A stretch of DNA of 64,000 nt from Selaginella tamariscina (taxonomy: Eukaryota; Streptophyta; Lycopodiopsida; Selaginellales; Selaginellaceae). Below are positions 34,669 through 48,330 of the stretch, piece by piece; within the stretch, counting starts at the first letter, position 1; every line of letters begins with the position of its first letter. The notes under the pieces were generated by a model. It saw only the letters and a list, made by a program, of their open reading frames with translations. It searched no databases and was not told the DNA's origin. The stretch is from assembly GCA_003024785.1 (NCBI GenBank), contig PUQB01000435.1, positions 148,612 through 212,611 of the forward strand. The letters are read 5' to 3'. The position numbers and the translations under genes were made by a program.

Positions 34669-37600
34669 TCACATGTAAACGTCATCCAGCTTCCTACCAT
34701 CACCCTGCAGAATCCTCACAAGCACCTTTCCATCAGTGGCACGCTCATCCAACGATGGTAACAGCCTCTCCTCAGATAACTTCTCCAAATACTTCCCAGC
34801 ACCTACAACGGGGACAGTTCGTATAATGGTCATTAACAGATATAAGATGTTACATACCTTCGAACTTTCCCTTCTCTTTCAACCTGGTAAGAGCTTCAAT
34901 CACTGTACCAGTATTCGTATTTGCATTCCGGCTCAGAATCTGGATTAACAGCTTATAAGTAACCAGATTAGCTTCGTACTCCTTGTCTGTCATCTCTACA
35001 AACAGATTATAAGCTTCGGAGAGTAGATTCCCACGTATATACGAATCCATCATCCCATTATACGTATCCACGTCTGGTTCACACCCCGCCTGTTTCATAA
35101 GCTCAAGCATCTGCTTACTACCCTCTGGAGTAGCTAGCTTCCGTATGAACAGATTATACGTAGATACGTTTAGCTTCTTCCCACTGTCTAGGAAAGATCT
35201 AAAGAGTTTACGTGCTAAATCAACCCGGTCTTGGTTAATTAAACCTGTTATGATTAAGTGAATCGTACCCGGGTCGAAGTTTAATCCCATTGAAGGGAGC
35301 TCTTTGAGAAAGCCCCATACCATCTCCACTTTGCATGTTTTATATGCTCTGTCTGCGATTGTAACTACGTCTTCCGGGGATGTATATCCCGATTTTGACA
35401 TCTCTTTGAAGAGCGTACATGCCTGCAATCATATAAAAATAGCTGTGTAAGTTTATAAACAATCTGTAAAACATGCATATGCAAGCAGATACACATAAAA
35501 GAAACATACTTCTTACAATACGTCTGTATATGGCAGTATATAAAGTACATGTACATGTAGCGACTATAAAACGTGCAATTATGACATAACCCACACCTAG
35601 ACACGCACGCACGCGCTATGCATGTGTATATATATATATAAAGATGTGTGTCTATTAGCATATAAAGTTATATGTATATGTATATTATAGTAGACAGTAC
35701 AAAACGTAACATAATATACACGTACATATTCGCAGCTATGTGTGTGAGTGTGTGTTATATAAAGCTACATTTATGTACAAGATGTTGACTTGTTGAAAGT
35801 TCCAAAACCAGGAATATATATATATATAGAGAGAGGGGGGGGGGGGGGGGGATAGATAGATATAGATATATATGATACTTATGTACAAATGTATAAGATC
35901 GTTACCCCAACACACACACAACAAATTCACATGTAAAAAGATCTATTTGGGACATACCACCCAGGGAACTCAATCCTTGTCTATCTGTCTAAATATCTGT
36001 GTAACTATGATAGTAGCCACTATAACAACGTGCTATTAATGACATAACGTACACAGACACCTGCACATCTCTGGATATATGTTGAACAGATACAGAAAGC
36101 ATACTAAATTATACTGACACAGAAGGATAGGTGTGTGTAAGTTATACTGAAATAGGTGTGTGTGTATTTGTGTGTGCGTGGGCAATGTCTCTATACTATA
36201 AGTGATGCAATATACTGCGATAAGTGCAGTATATTAATTATTGAATACATATAAACATGTGCATATACTATATGCAATAAATGTACACATAACTGCTAAT
36301 TGAATACATACATGACCAGTATAAGTAGATTTTTAAGTATAAAATTCTTGTATATGTATCATGTCTCTCTCTCTCTCTCTGTGTCTATATATATGTGTGC
36401 GTGTGTGCGTGTGTGCGTGTGTAGATAGATAGATATCCACAGAGGGAGAGAGAGACATTATAACATAACATACTTGTAACGTACCTGTGCTGCTTTCTCA
36501 GTAACAATCAGCTCCGAGAGTATGGGAACACAAGTAGAAGAATACGGCTTAAGTCCAAGCTCAAGCATCTTCTTATACTGTGTCAAAGCAGTTCCAAGTT
36601 TACCAGCATTAACCAGATTACGAACAAGCGGATTATAAACCTCCTCGGACGGACTCTCCATCTGTTCAAGCACCTCAAACGCAATCTCTTCCCTGCCTTC
36701 CTTGCTCACACACTCCACCAACGAAGCATATGCAGCCATACTTATTTCATGTCCCCAGCCTTCATTTCCTGAAACAGCTTATAAGCAGCCTCAGTGCCCC
36801 AAATCTACACGTCTTCGCCATGAGAATCTCATATGTTATGGCGTTCATCTTGCGTACCATCTTCATTCTTGAATGCATCACATCGAACTGTAAGTTCTTC
36901 CCAGAGTCCAGTAGCAGCCTCAGAATGCAGTTGAAGCTCGATGTCTTGGGTGGCTTGCAACCAAGCTCATCCATCTTTAGAAAGAGCTTTGCAGCATCGT
37001 CTACCCTGTTCAATCTTGAGTATGCAAGCATGACCGTGACAAACATCGACTCAGTCAGCTCCATCTTCCGCTTATGCATCTGAACTATCAACCATTCCAT
37101 CTCCTCAGCCTTGTCTGTAGAGCTCAGTATCTCAAAGAGCAAATTAAACACGGACTGATCAAGCTTTATATGTCGTCTAGCTCTCACCCACATGTAGAAA
37201 CTGAACACCAGAGATGAATCTCTAGCACGTTTGATAATCTCTAGCGCGTGCTCTGCCTTCACCTGGTCACCCAACAAAGCCAGTTTCTTATACAGATCCC
37301 GCCATTCCGTGTTCTTGAGCACATCACAGACGTAGTCTATGAGTTCTTCATCGGATCTAAACGGTGGAAGTAGCTGAATCTCTTCAAGCGCCTCCACTTT
37401 CGGCTGCTCGACGACCTCTGGCACGGATTTCTTCTCCGGTTTTGTAAATTGCAAGTCAAGCAGGCCCAGATTCTCCGATTTCCTCTCCGATAAACTGTCC
37501 GATTGAGAACCCGAGGGCTGCCCGAGCTTGTTCTCGGACGGATTCTTCGTCTTGAGAATGTTTTGATCGAACAGACTAGAGAAATCATCTGAGAAGAACC

Positions 37601-37670
37601 TGGCATTGGTGCTTCTGATCCGTGCTCCTGCCAGGAGCCGCCTGCGGCAAAATGCGAGTGCCATTCCCAA
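34669..37670 (-). CDS. P-class PPR protein, probably organellar
   Basis: Three exons: 36485-37670, 34858-35422 and 34669-34802, separated by an intron of about 1.06 kb and one of 55 bases. The N-terminus MGMALAFCRRRLLAGARIRS with ARFFSDD is a convincing mitochondrial presequence. Then come about a dozen 35-residue repeats without E or DYW tails: FNLLFEILSSTDKAEEMEWL, TVMLAYSRLNRVDDAAKLFL, YNPLVRNLVNAGKLGTALTQ, IITGLINQDRVDLARKLF, YNGMMDSYIRGNLLSEAYNL. It ends DGRKLDDVYM. One frame break near 36770 separates two parts of exon 1. P-class proteins usually stabilise or process organelle RNAs. The long intron contains a run of about 18 G near 35836 and many CA/TA tracts. Confidence 0.82.
35832..35853. 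repeat. Long poly-G tract in PPR intron
   Basis: A run of about 18 G on the plus strand, preceded by GAGAGA and followed by GATAGATAGATA. It can form G-quadruplex DNA. On the transcribed sense (minus) strand it is poly-C within the long intron of the PPR gene. Confidence 0.85.
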
Positions 37671-37739
37671 CCAGAATCGAAGAACCCTAGCTCCACATTT
37701 TCTTAATCTGCTAGAACCCTAAACCATAAAACCCTGATT

Positions 37740-37966
37740 AACATATGCAATGAAAAATTGAATAAAACAGCATATAAATATAAACAATGGAGTGTGGGCA
37801 GAGAGGTGTGTGTGCATGTTATAAATATATATTTATGTATAAGCGCATATTTTTTTATATTTATACAGAGACACTATTGAGAATTTACACTTAAATTTTT
37901 TAATTGAATCTAAAATATATGATATAATAAATAAATTAATATACATACTATACATACATACATATA

Positions 37967-38009
<43 letters not shown>

Positions 38010-38290
38010 ATATATATATTATATATAATTTATATTTTATAGAATAATACCAAATTTACTATTTTAGATAAAACAATTAAATTTATATATAATTCTATGC
38101 ATATATTTATTCAAGTTTATTATATATTACGCATTACATATATTTAAATTTACGTATTAACATTCAGAAGTTATTTATATACAATTCTATGCATATGTTT
38201 ATTCAAGTTTATTATATATTACGCATTACATATATTTAAATTTACGTATAAAAACATTCTGAATTTCATAATTCTTTATTAAACAAAAAA
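37740..38290. other. AT-rich intergenic with (TA)n and short duplication
   Basis: (TA)n tracts lie at about 37965-38030. A segment of about 75 bases (ATTCTATGCATAT to TTTAAATTTACGTAT) occurs twice in tandem, at about 38090-38160 and 38180-38250. No gene was seen. Confidence 0.7.
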
Positions 38291-38294
38291 ATAA

Positions 38295-38368
38295 TGGCCC
38301 ACACAGGTCTCGAACCTGTGACCTTCGCGTTATTAGCACGACGCTCTGACCAGCTGAGCTAGAAGGCC
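38295..38368 (-). tRNA. tRNA-Ile (anticodon AAU)
   Basis: The minus strand folds as a full cloverleaf: GGCCTTC acceptor, TAGCTCAGCTGGTCAGAGC D-arm, GTGCTAATAACGC anticodon arm with AAT, and ACAGGTTCGAGACCTGT T-arm, then GGGCC and A. The T-arm is a perfect 5-base stem. The acceptor stem has one T-T mismatch and one G-T pair. It matches plant cytosolic tRNA-Ile(AAU). No intron; CCA is not encoded. A short poly-A on the plus side corresponds to poly-T, the Pol III terminator, after the gene. Confidence 0.95.
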
Positions 38369-38443
38369 ACTGCGAATTTTTTTGTCGCTTCGATTGCATT
38401 TGAAGAAAAACATTTCCGCCACGTGTTGACCGCATAGGCGCCC

Positions 38444-39118
38444 ATGTGGCAATTCGGTGTGATGTTCGGCGCTGATTGGCTCCAAGTCTGCAGATGTTTA
38501 TCAGTTAATCAAGAAACCGATCAGGTATTTGAAATAGGGAAGAAGGCAGCGTATGTTGAAGTTCAATGGGGAATAACACGAATGGACACAGCGAGCATGC
38601 CCGTTACAGGGCTATGGTGGAATTGGACACTGACGGTGTTTTTGTGAATGGTGGGTTTGAAATAAATCAAAAATAAGTACAAATTAATTAGAAATTCAAA
38701 AAAAATGTCAGTATTTTTATTTGATTTGTGTATGGTTATGATGGGCATGTGTTTTCTTAGATGACACATTAAGGAGGATTCAAGTTGAGGCCTATTACAA
38801 CAATAAACAGGACCGCCCAGTGACCAAGAAGATTACGTTGGTTACCAAACGCAATGGCGAGCATTCTACCACTACCACTACCACTACGGCCTCTTCCAAT
38901 TGGTCAGGTAAGCAATACTAATGTACATTGTTGAATGATTATTCTATAGATTTATATTTATCCATTTTTTAAAACTTGCATTATTTGATAAGATTGTTGC
39001 TAGGTTCACAATATATAAAACCGCACTCGAGTAGAACGTATAGGTGTGTGTGTGTGTGTTCTACATTCTAACACTGGTGGTGCAGGAGCGAGTCATCCCA
39101 CTGGAGCTGATATGTAAG
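38444..39118 (+). CDS. Unrecognised small spliced protein gene
   Basis: An exon around 38444-38648 encodes KKAAYVEVQW and, after a one-base break near 38575, NNTNGHSEHARYRAMVELDT then DGVFVN. It splices to 38761-38908 (DDTLRRIQVEAYYNNKQDRP, VTKKITLVTKRNGEH, then a run of seven Thr) and to 39085-39118 (ASHPTGADM, stop). Splice sites are canonical and phases fit. The protein of about 120-140 residues is hydrophilic and has no known motif. An alternative donor GTAAGT overlaps the stop. Function unknown. Confidence 0.5.
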
Positions 39119-39512
39119 TGATTATTATTTCTTAATATTATCTAACTTAGATTTGTATCTACACACAGGATGACTATTAGTTCTTGGTAAGTAGGCAGAA
39201 TATACTTGGGAATGTACAGGATCGATGTGTCTCCTTAAGGGGTGAAGTTTCTAGCTTGTTTTGTACAAGTTTGTTTATTTTCTTTTTTAAATATACAAAA
39301 TGTTTATATACATATATATCACACCTATAAATCTTTATTTTTCTAGATTATATTTACAAAATGTACAGAAATACACAAGTAGATTCTTCTGCTTAGCATG
39401 AACAAACCTCCATTCTGCACAAACAAGGAATTAACTTTACCATTAATGGTTAATGGTAAACTCATGAATATATTATATATATATAATATATATGGTGATA
39501 TTGGATTAGAAC

Positions 39513-39959
39513 TTACAAGTCGGAAGTGCTTGGTATCTTAATTGATGTGGCCCCAAATTTCTGAACAAACTCCTTCACCTCCTCTTTCCAATTAACTTCA
39601 TCTGTTGGACATGCCAAGTTAATAACGAACACACACACGCATGTGTATACACACGTAAACTGAATGGATGACAACACACAGAGCACACCACAGCGTGTAT
39701 ACACACACAGACACACGTCTTACCTTGAGGAGGATCGACTGAGATTTGGGAGATCTGAGTGGAAGTCAAGGCAGGGATGTACGCTTCCGTCTCTGGAGAA
39801 ACACATCAAATAAAAGAAAATTAAGTTAAAATCTAGCAATTTTTTTTGGAGTTTTCTTAGAAAATAAATAAATAAAATCTAATTAGACTTACTTTGGAAT
39901 TCCGATGTCTTTGGAGCAGTTCCCTGGAGCCAATTTTGGAACCATATCTTCGAACTCAT
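39513..39959 (-). CDS. Small unknown protein, 74 residues
   Basis: Three exons (39893-39959, 39724-39792, 39513-39601) join in frame through canonical introns to give 74 residues: MSSKIWFQNWLQGTAPKTSE, then AYIPALTSTQISQISVDPP and DEVNWKEEVKEFVQKFGATS, ending TSDL. It has no transmembrane segment. The conserved phase joins and a complete frame support a real gene despite its size. The second intron contains CA/GT repeats. I do not recognise the family. Confidence 0.6.
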
Positions 39960-40584
39960 TTTGCTTCTCGAACGGATAAGAACGATGCAGATAATTTTTA
40001 ATTGGATTTTTCTGATGATGATATTGACATAAGGGTTTTGTATATTTTTATATATAGTGGACAGACGGCGGCTGCCGCTATTTGTGCATTTGTCGGCTCG
40101 TAAGTTTAATAATTAAACACCAATATACACACACGTATATACACACAACTTTGAAGAGTATAGTCCTTAGTAATTATTAACAAAAGTTTAAAAGTTTAAT
40201 AATCAAGCTTAATTTATATAACGTTTATTTGTATATGAGATGCCATCAATAGTTATTGTTTATAAGATTCATATATTTTTTTTTGACGTAACAAAAAGTG
40301 AATCCTATAATTCATATCGTCTGGGAAACGTTCTTCAAAATGTTTTCTTTCTTGATATTTTTATTTAATGTTCACTCGAAAATAAATAAAAAATTCAGGA
40401 TGAAATTTCTACATTTTTTAATAAGAATCTTTAGTAATGTAAATGTCTTAATATGAAATTGAATTATAAATTTAATTTTTGTCAGGCAATTTCATTAACC
40501 CATGTCTTTATTTAGTTTAATCAAAATAGATTGGATTATTTAACATTCTTAAGTAGGTTTAAGTTAACCATGTATGTATGTTTT

Positions 40585-43500
40585 CTAGTATTGGTTCTGT
40601 AGCTGGTCCTGCAAAGTTTAAACACATGTAAATAAATAAATAAAAATATGTAATAAGTTGATTTAATTTAACATGTCTTACCTCATTAACAAATAAAGCA
40701 TGGAAGCCATAAGGAATCCTGACCGGAATCGAAACAACCGCAACAGGCTCAGATGCCATTGTCTTTGCATCAATCACAACTGCCTCCGATGTCCTATTAA
40801 ATAAAACGTAATCAATATAGAAATACACATACACATCATGTGTGTGTGTGTGTGTATTATAATACATAATTATTAGTTTAAAGTATGATATTACCCTTTG
40901 CTTTCGTCGTAAACGAAGGTTATGAGGTAACCATCATCTTCATCTGCACCGTCCACGTTGCTTGGGACAAAGACAGCTTCTGATCCATACCGTTCATTAC
41001 CATAATAAAACACACCTTCCACATTGCTCCCGATCTCAACCTTGTCATTGGATAAATCCGGATACTTCTCAAGGTTGATTTTTGCCACTCCTTTTATCCT
41101 CAGTTGGTCATGGAATACCGACATATATACATATTTATGCTTCCTGTTAGAACATGAGAGGTTATATGTGTACGTGTGTGTGCGTGTGCGTGTGCGTGTG
41201 TGTACAACTTTAAGACATTTACCTTCCTAGACGATTGTCATTAATACGAGGAAACTCGACAGCTGGTCCTTTAGTAAGTGATTGCTGTGAAGCCTCTCCA
41301 GTCTTCAAGTTAAATCGGAACTCGTAACTATTACACACAAAGAAGTTACACACACGCACACACACACACACACACGTAGCTTACAGCTCTATAACGTTCT
41401 CCTCAGTGCCTTTGATTAGTTCAAAGTCGATCTTAGGCATTCTACATGCCAGTAGAACCACTTCGTCTCCATCTTCCCATGCATTAGCTGAATAAACGCA
41501 GAAAGAATACATTATCGATGTGTGTGTGTGTGTGCGTGCGTGCGTGTGTGTATAACTATGTACCCGTGTGAAAAATGTAGCAAGCCGGCAGCTCAAACCA
41601 CTTAATTTGGCTATCATTATTTGCATAGCGAGGGTAGAACTCCAAAACGAGATTTTCTTGAGCCATCATATGCAAATATCATCTTACCCTCACCCAGGTT
41701 CTACATAAAAATTTAAATTAGTAATTAAATATTACTAATTAAATTATAATTAACGTGAAAGCTTACTTTAGGCTTAAATATCAATGGTAAATCCATGAAA
41801 ACTGCATAGTTTTCTGTAATTGCAAAGTCATGCATCATGACAGGCTCAGGAATGTGTATGGGCACTGGCTCTTGTAACGTTCCATCTTTGGAAATAATTC
41901 GGTATACACAATAAGGTGGCTCGTACAGGTAGCAAAAAAAAACAACTCTCCTGTTATTAAAAATAAATAAAATAAATTATTAAAAAATAAATTAAAAAAA
42001 AAGAAAACTTAATTAATTAATTAAATAATAAACCTGTCACTGGATCAACTTTTGGATGAGCAGTAACACCATGCGATAGTCGTTTCTCGTAGTCAAGTAT
42101 TCCAATGGTTTCAAGGTTGCCATCTTCCAGCATTCGGATAGCATCTACACATACCATATAAGTTCACTCACACACACACGCACATGCACACGCACGTACA
42201 CACGCACACACACATAGAGAGAGGGAGAGGGAGAGAGATACATACATACATACATAGGTACATAGACACACAATAACACACACAAAAATATATACATCAT
42301 ACTTACGCATACATATTTTTTATTTGTTTATATATTTCATTTTTATGTGCATATGTGTGTGTAAGCGTGTAGTTGTGTATGAACATTTGTAACTTACATG
42401 GCTTGTCAGCTTCGAGCAATGCTAGTAGTTTCTTATTGTGAAAAATCATGGCAGTATTACCTAAATCAATAGCGTAAGTGTCACACACACACGCACACAC
42501 ACCACGTACACACATATATTTTAACAAATTATTAATAAACCTGTTCCAGTTCCATATTCTGTGTCAACAACTCCAAGATTCACACGGAGCTTATAAAGGT
42601 TTCCGAGAAAAATTCCAAGTGGTCCTTTCATGTCTCCTAACTACAAACACAAAGACATAAATACACACGCACACGCACACGCACACGCACACGCACACGC
42701 ACACACACCATCTCACCTTCAGAAACTTGGGGAGCCATAATACTCCTCTTGTTTAAGCTTTGAAGTGCTCACGTAACGAGAAACATACGTAGCTGTGCCA
42801 TTCTTGATACGTAAACCATGTAACATCCTACATTTTCATATAATAATTTATTTATTTTTTTAATAATATTAGTAAATATCTTACCCATCCCCATCAAACC
42901 TGCATATGAAAGTCTGTATGTTAATACCATAAACTAGAATCAAATGAAAGAATATCCTTACCAGTGGTACCCTGCTACAGGCTTAAACTTGGGATTTGGC
43001 CCAGTTCTCACAAACTCTCCATTCAGGCATTCCTGACAAGAACAAAAGATAAACTTATTGCTCTGTATATGTACACTTATACCTTCCGTATATATATATA
43101 TATATGTACATACGGTAGCATATACAATTATAATATTAGTGGGTGAATGATCCTATAAACGATTATAAAGAATTTGATTTCACCATTCATAAATTCAAAT
43201 TTTAAATTTAAAAATTTAAGTTAATTTCAAATTTAAATTGACATTAGCTAGGACTTAAACGAAAGAAAGCTTATATAATAATTCTAATATGACGTGTAAT
43301 TACAGGTAATAAGCTGTATTAGTATTTTATAAAATTATAAAACTGTACTATAATTTAGAGTATAGCACATTAAAATAAGTACTAATCGGCTACGCTTCCC
43401 CTTTATTCCAATACTATTTAGGAGGGATTTCAAATGCTTAGATATTATGACATGAAGGAAAATCTTAAAAATTCCTTATGTCGGCTACAAAATTGAACAT

Positions 43501-44109
43501 TATCGTCTGAATACACCCATACACACCTAAATATCACTAACACATGGAATTACACCTCAATTAAGCATTACATTCACACGTATGAAAAACCGTAAGAATG
43601 TACACAAGAAACCCTTGAGAATTAAGGTAAATAATTAATTTCCCTTTAGTTTCTTATATATACACGTTCTAAGAGAGAACCGTGTTCTACAAGTGTCCCA
43701 CTAGATCCACTAATTAATGAATAAATGTTTTTTATAATAATAAATTCATGTAGACAACTTTGTACATAGTAAACAAATAAAAGTTTATTACTATAAGTTA
43801 ATGATATATATATAAACTTACGGGCAGATTGCCGACGACGGGCAGATTGACAAAGGGACCAGCTTCCTCCACAGGCGCAAAATTTTCATTAAGAAAGAGG
43901 GATTTCTCAGCGGCAGATTTGTCGAAGAAAGCGCGAACAATCAGAGATTCAAGCGCGTCACAGAAAGCACTTGCGAGCCTGTTAGAAATTCCAGGCTTCT
44001 TGGGCTGCACAATTCTTACTCCCGGAGGGGAATTTTCATGATTTGTGGACCTGTCATGTCTTTCTTTCCTGAATTCTTCGTTCCCCATGTTATGTTTCTT
44101 GTTAAACAT
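40585..44109 (-). CDS. Carotenoid cleavage dioxygenase, CCD1-like
   Basis: Fe(II) dioxygenase that cleaves carotenoid double bonds to give apocarotenoids and ionone-type volatiles. It starts near 44109 ([20 protein letters not shown]) without an obvious plastid transit peptide, as in cytosolic CCD1. Hallmarks in order: [113 protein letters not shown], ending EDQLQNQY. The four iron-binding histidines are visible in the TAHPK, MMHDFA, FHTANA and GFHALF blocks. There are about a dozen short introns, several with CA repeats. Minor one-base breaks occur (for example near 41655 and 42735). Substrate specificity cannot be read from the sequence. Confidence 0.88.
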
Positions 44110-44149
44110 TTGGCTTTAGGAACTTCTTTATAGACTGAGGGTGTCATTG

Positions 44150-46950
44150 CTAGCGTGTGTTTTAATCTCCGCCGTACATGAGAGAATGTGGTGGAGAGCG
44201 CAGAATCAATCGCTGTCGTTTACGATACTGTTTTACATCCACTGCCTCAAAACATCGGATAATTATTATAAATATAATTATAATAAATTTATTAAATAGT
44301 AGATATTCTTAATGACAGAATTATTCAGCGTCTCGTATATAGTGTTATTAATGAACTTTTCCTACGTGTTTATCTGCTGGCCATTGGATGAGATGGCATG
44401 TGTTTATCGATGGTTTAAATTATTTCTTTAAAATAATTAAAATATAATAGTACATGCAACAATGTTATAAAAATTCTTGTGCCTGTTATGAATAATCTTT
44501 ATAGGAGCAACTTTAAAATAAACCTGTAACACACGTATATACATTATACACTCTCAGTACGATGATATATATATATATATATATATATATATCCTGAGTA
44601 ACATACACACACACACTGGCATAATTTATAGCTTAAACCATTAGTTCATATATAGTTAATAAATTATGCGGGTCTTTATTTCATTTATAGCTATAGACCA
44701 AACGAGATAATTCTATTTTTAAATATAATTTTTATTCACATAGTTTTTATGTTATTTATAAAATATTATTATTTATCAATTTATTATATTGCATGCTATA
44801 TTATTAAGTCATGATGTACTGGTACGTTTTAAACATTACAGAATTTCACTGATTCACTCAAATAAAAATGTACTCAGAAGGTCAGCAATTGCGTGTGGTC
44901 GAACAATCTTATTAATTTGGTGTGGAGTATAAATACACGTACACGTACATATGTTAGTTACTTGTGTATGCGTTGCATGAGACACCACGCGCACACACAC
45001 GACTTCTAGATGCTAAACATACTGGTAGACGTGGAGGAAACCCTCGTATATATCGATGTAGAAAGTATGTTTGGATCATTTGAAAAAGACAATATTGAAT
45101 TTACAATTTGAGTAACGAATAAACATTAAATATTGATCTATATGTACAATTTTATTTCATTATCTGTTTAGTTTAATACTTAATTGTAATATGTTTGTAA
45201 GGTAACTACAGTAAATATGTAAATTACATTACAATATGTATGTTTTGACGTGCATACTTAATTAGACTCTAATTAAATTGAAACACACTTTAATTAAATT
45301 TAAATATTAAGTATCATAACTATAAGGTCAGAAGGTTAAGATATTATTATTAATATTAAAATTGTTATATATAGTCTCACTTGAGTGGTTTTTCACTCTA
45401 AATTTTTAAAGCTGTGATTTAGAATCTCACAGTTTGAAACAATGTAATTAATACCAAAATTAATGGAATTAGAGCAATCTTAAATTAAATTTTAATTATT
45501 TGTAATTAAAACTACTTTGTGATGTTTTACTACTCAAGTTATGTAATTTAAATTGAAAATTAAAAAAAAATTTAAAATATTCTCATTAATAGCACTTAAC
45601 TGGTTTTAGTTTAGTTTAGATTTTTTTTTTTAAATATTTATTTCTAACTTTAAAACTAGGACCACTTAATTAAGTTTTTAAAAAAAAATTATTGATTGAC
45701 TTTTGCTTTTGTTTTTTTTTTAATTAAAAATAGAAAAAATACTACAACAATATTAGAAAAAACACCACCCTTGATCATATTCAAAAATTGAAAATAAAAT
45801 TCTTAAGATTATTATATTTTTTGTATCTTTAAGGAACAAGAATTAAAAAAAATATATTCAATTCAATTCGTTTAATAATAATATTCAATGGTGATTTAAA
45901 AACATTGTTGAAAAACTCATTAAACTAAAAGTTTTTAAACCTTAATAATTAAATAATTCAATACCTATAGAATGTCTTACATAGAAAATCACTCATATAA
46001 GATTCATTATCCCAATATCAATGATTTAAATTAACTTCATCTTAAAATAATAGTAATAGTAACGAAATATTAGAAAAAAATAAATTAATGATATCCTAGT
46101 ATATATTTAAGTCTTAAATTTATTTTGTTCATAAAATTTATTATAATTTATAACTTTGTTTATAAAATATAAAGTAAAAAGTAAATATGAAACAACAAGT
46201 ATATATGATTTAGATTTATTTCATCTTTAAAGAACTATAATAGTAAAAACTTTAAAATATTATAAAGATACCGAATATTAAATAAGGTTTTTAAAATATT
46301 TCATATACTAAAATTAACATAAATTTAGAATATTTTTAAAATATATTAAAATCTTCTAGGACTGCATGTACTAAAATCATATTAATGTTATTTTAAAAGT
46401 GATAAATTGTCAAATATTCATGTTTAATACTCACTATGAAATAATATACTATGTTGAAATGAGTTTTATAGTTCTCTTACAATAGCAATTATATTAAAAT
46501 AAAAATATAATAATATCTTACGTTTAAAGAAGCAAGACTACAAACAAATTTACTTAAAACTTAATTTAAAATATATAATTATAAAATATTTAATAATATC
46601 TTATCTTTAATGTAAGGGACTTGAATACAGATAATGCAAAGTCTTATTTAGATTTATGCATCCTACTACAAACGAGTTATATTTTTGGTACATCCCGTTG
46701 GACACACAATCTCTTTCTCTTTCTCTTTCTAAGATACAAAAAATATAATAAGAAGAGTTTTAATGAGTCATGAAAATTATCTCAATTGAAAAGGTTAAAA
46801 AGAGTTAAAAAAAATAAATTCAAATCAATTCGTTTAATAATAATATTCAACGATGATTTCAAAACATTGTTGAAAAATTCGTTAAACTAAAAAGCTTTTA
46901 AAACTTAATAATTAAATAGTTCAATACTCATAGAATGTATTACATAGAAA
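44150..46950. other. AT-rich gene-free region
   Basis: About 2.8 kb, strongly AT-rich, with (TA)n at about 44567-44592 and no coding signal. A segment near 45840-46000 (CAATTCGTTTAATAATAATATTCAA to ATAGAATGTCTTACATAGAAAATC) recurs at about 46815-46955 and in weaker form near 63510-63640, so a dispersed noncoding repeat is present. Confidence 0.65.
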
Positions 46951-46951
46951 A

Positions 46952-48281
46952 TCACTCGAGTTCAACTGATATAAGATTCATTGTCTCAGTTCTCGGCCCT
47001 CGCCATCTCTGTCCATCACGGCTCTTATGATCGATCTCCTCAGGACTGACTTGTGTCTTTGTCCCTTCAGCCACCTTCTTCCCGGTTTTCCACTTGTCAA
47101 CCATGGATGCCGCGTTTAGGTTCTGCTCGGCTCCACAAGGCCAACATATCGTTGGTACACCTGCACATATGCTTTCCTTGCCGAGTTCCATCCACAGTGA
47201 GTGAAGAATGCTCCAACTGATTCATGCCTCAACACATGCACCTGCATCATTCTACAACATTACATATCTTTCACACACACCCACGTAGTACCTGGGGAGC
47301 CCATTCCACGACCAAACCTTGATCACCAAATCCTCCTTAGCATCCAGAGCAAAGTTTCGTCTTAAAGCCCATAGAAATGGCTGGCCATTCGCTTTCACAG
47401 CTTGAGAAATCTTCTCGACTTGTGAGATACCCCACTCCCAAACGCAATATACAGCACCGTGTACTGTGCTTGCTTGTCTAGCCAGTTCAATACGGACATC
47501 TCAGGCTCTGTGAAACCAGCCTTGGCATCATCTTCGTCTGAGAAACACTCTGGAGGTAACAAAGGTCCCACCGGTAAGAACTTGAGCGCCGCACGTCGTG
47601 CGTCCACGACTTCTTGCTCGAGCTCCTCAACTGTGTTTATGAGAACGCATGCCGCCTCTGGAAAACGTCCAACTGCCTGTCCAAAAAGCCGTACAAAATC
47701 GTTGTTTATGGAGAGGCTCAATGCCCGGAAGAAACGTGATCAGTGTGCTGTCTTCCGGATTAGCTGAGAAAGTTGCGATTCATATGTTTATCTGTTTATA
47801 CATATATACAACTGACCGTAAACAGGAAGAAAGCCTTCAGAGACCAGTCGTGGAATATACGAGCAAATCACCTCAATGCGAACGCGGTCCGTAAGCAATA
47901 CAACTCTGGGAATACACAAACAGTTGGCCAAGTCCTGTGTCCATCCCAGAAATGATGCACCTGAGAGGAGTCTTCAAAGCTTGTAAAGCATGTTCCACAG
48001 CCTCTCTCAGCAGATGTGAGACTGGCAATGTGAGGTTCTCGGGCCTGGGAATCGAAACCAGGTCGATGTGTTCCTGTTGTAGCTTCAGCTTTGTGCTATT
48101 ATGTGAGTACAATGGAATATTAGAGGTTTATTTATGGGGCTAAATACAAGTGTAATAATCGTACTGTGAATACGATTATCAAATTGAATCCTAGTGGAAC
48201 TAATCTCCTCTAAAGCTCCACCATTGGATTGACATGGCCAGATTCAACCGATGGAATGACTGCAACATGAATTCTTTCCAT
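46952..48281 (-). pseudogene. UDP-glycosyltransferase, family 1, decayed copy 1
   Basis: Family-1 UGTs transfer sugars to small molecules. The start [10 protein letters not shown] (48281) is followed by [10 protein letters not shown] and an in-frame TAG where copy 2 has a Ser codon. Further blocks are RLVSEGF-like sequence, [56 protein letters not shown] and [20 protein letters not shown]. The UDP-sugar PSPG box is split by an intron ([20 protein letters not shown], then [20 protein letters not shown]). Frame breaks occur near 47430 and in the PSPG region, and the extreme C-terminus (GRELR to the end) is lost. The premature stop plus breaks indicate a pseudogene. It lies head-to-tail with copy 2 from a tandem duplication. 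Confidence 0.85.
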
Positions 48282-48330
48282 AGCTGTGGCAATAATTAAT
48301 AATCTCTAGAATATTCGTTATACGTTTAAT

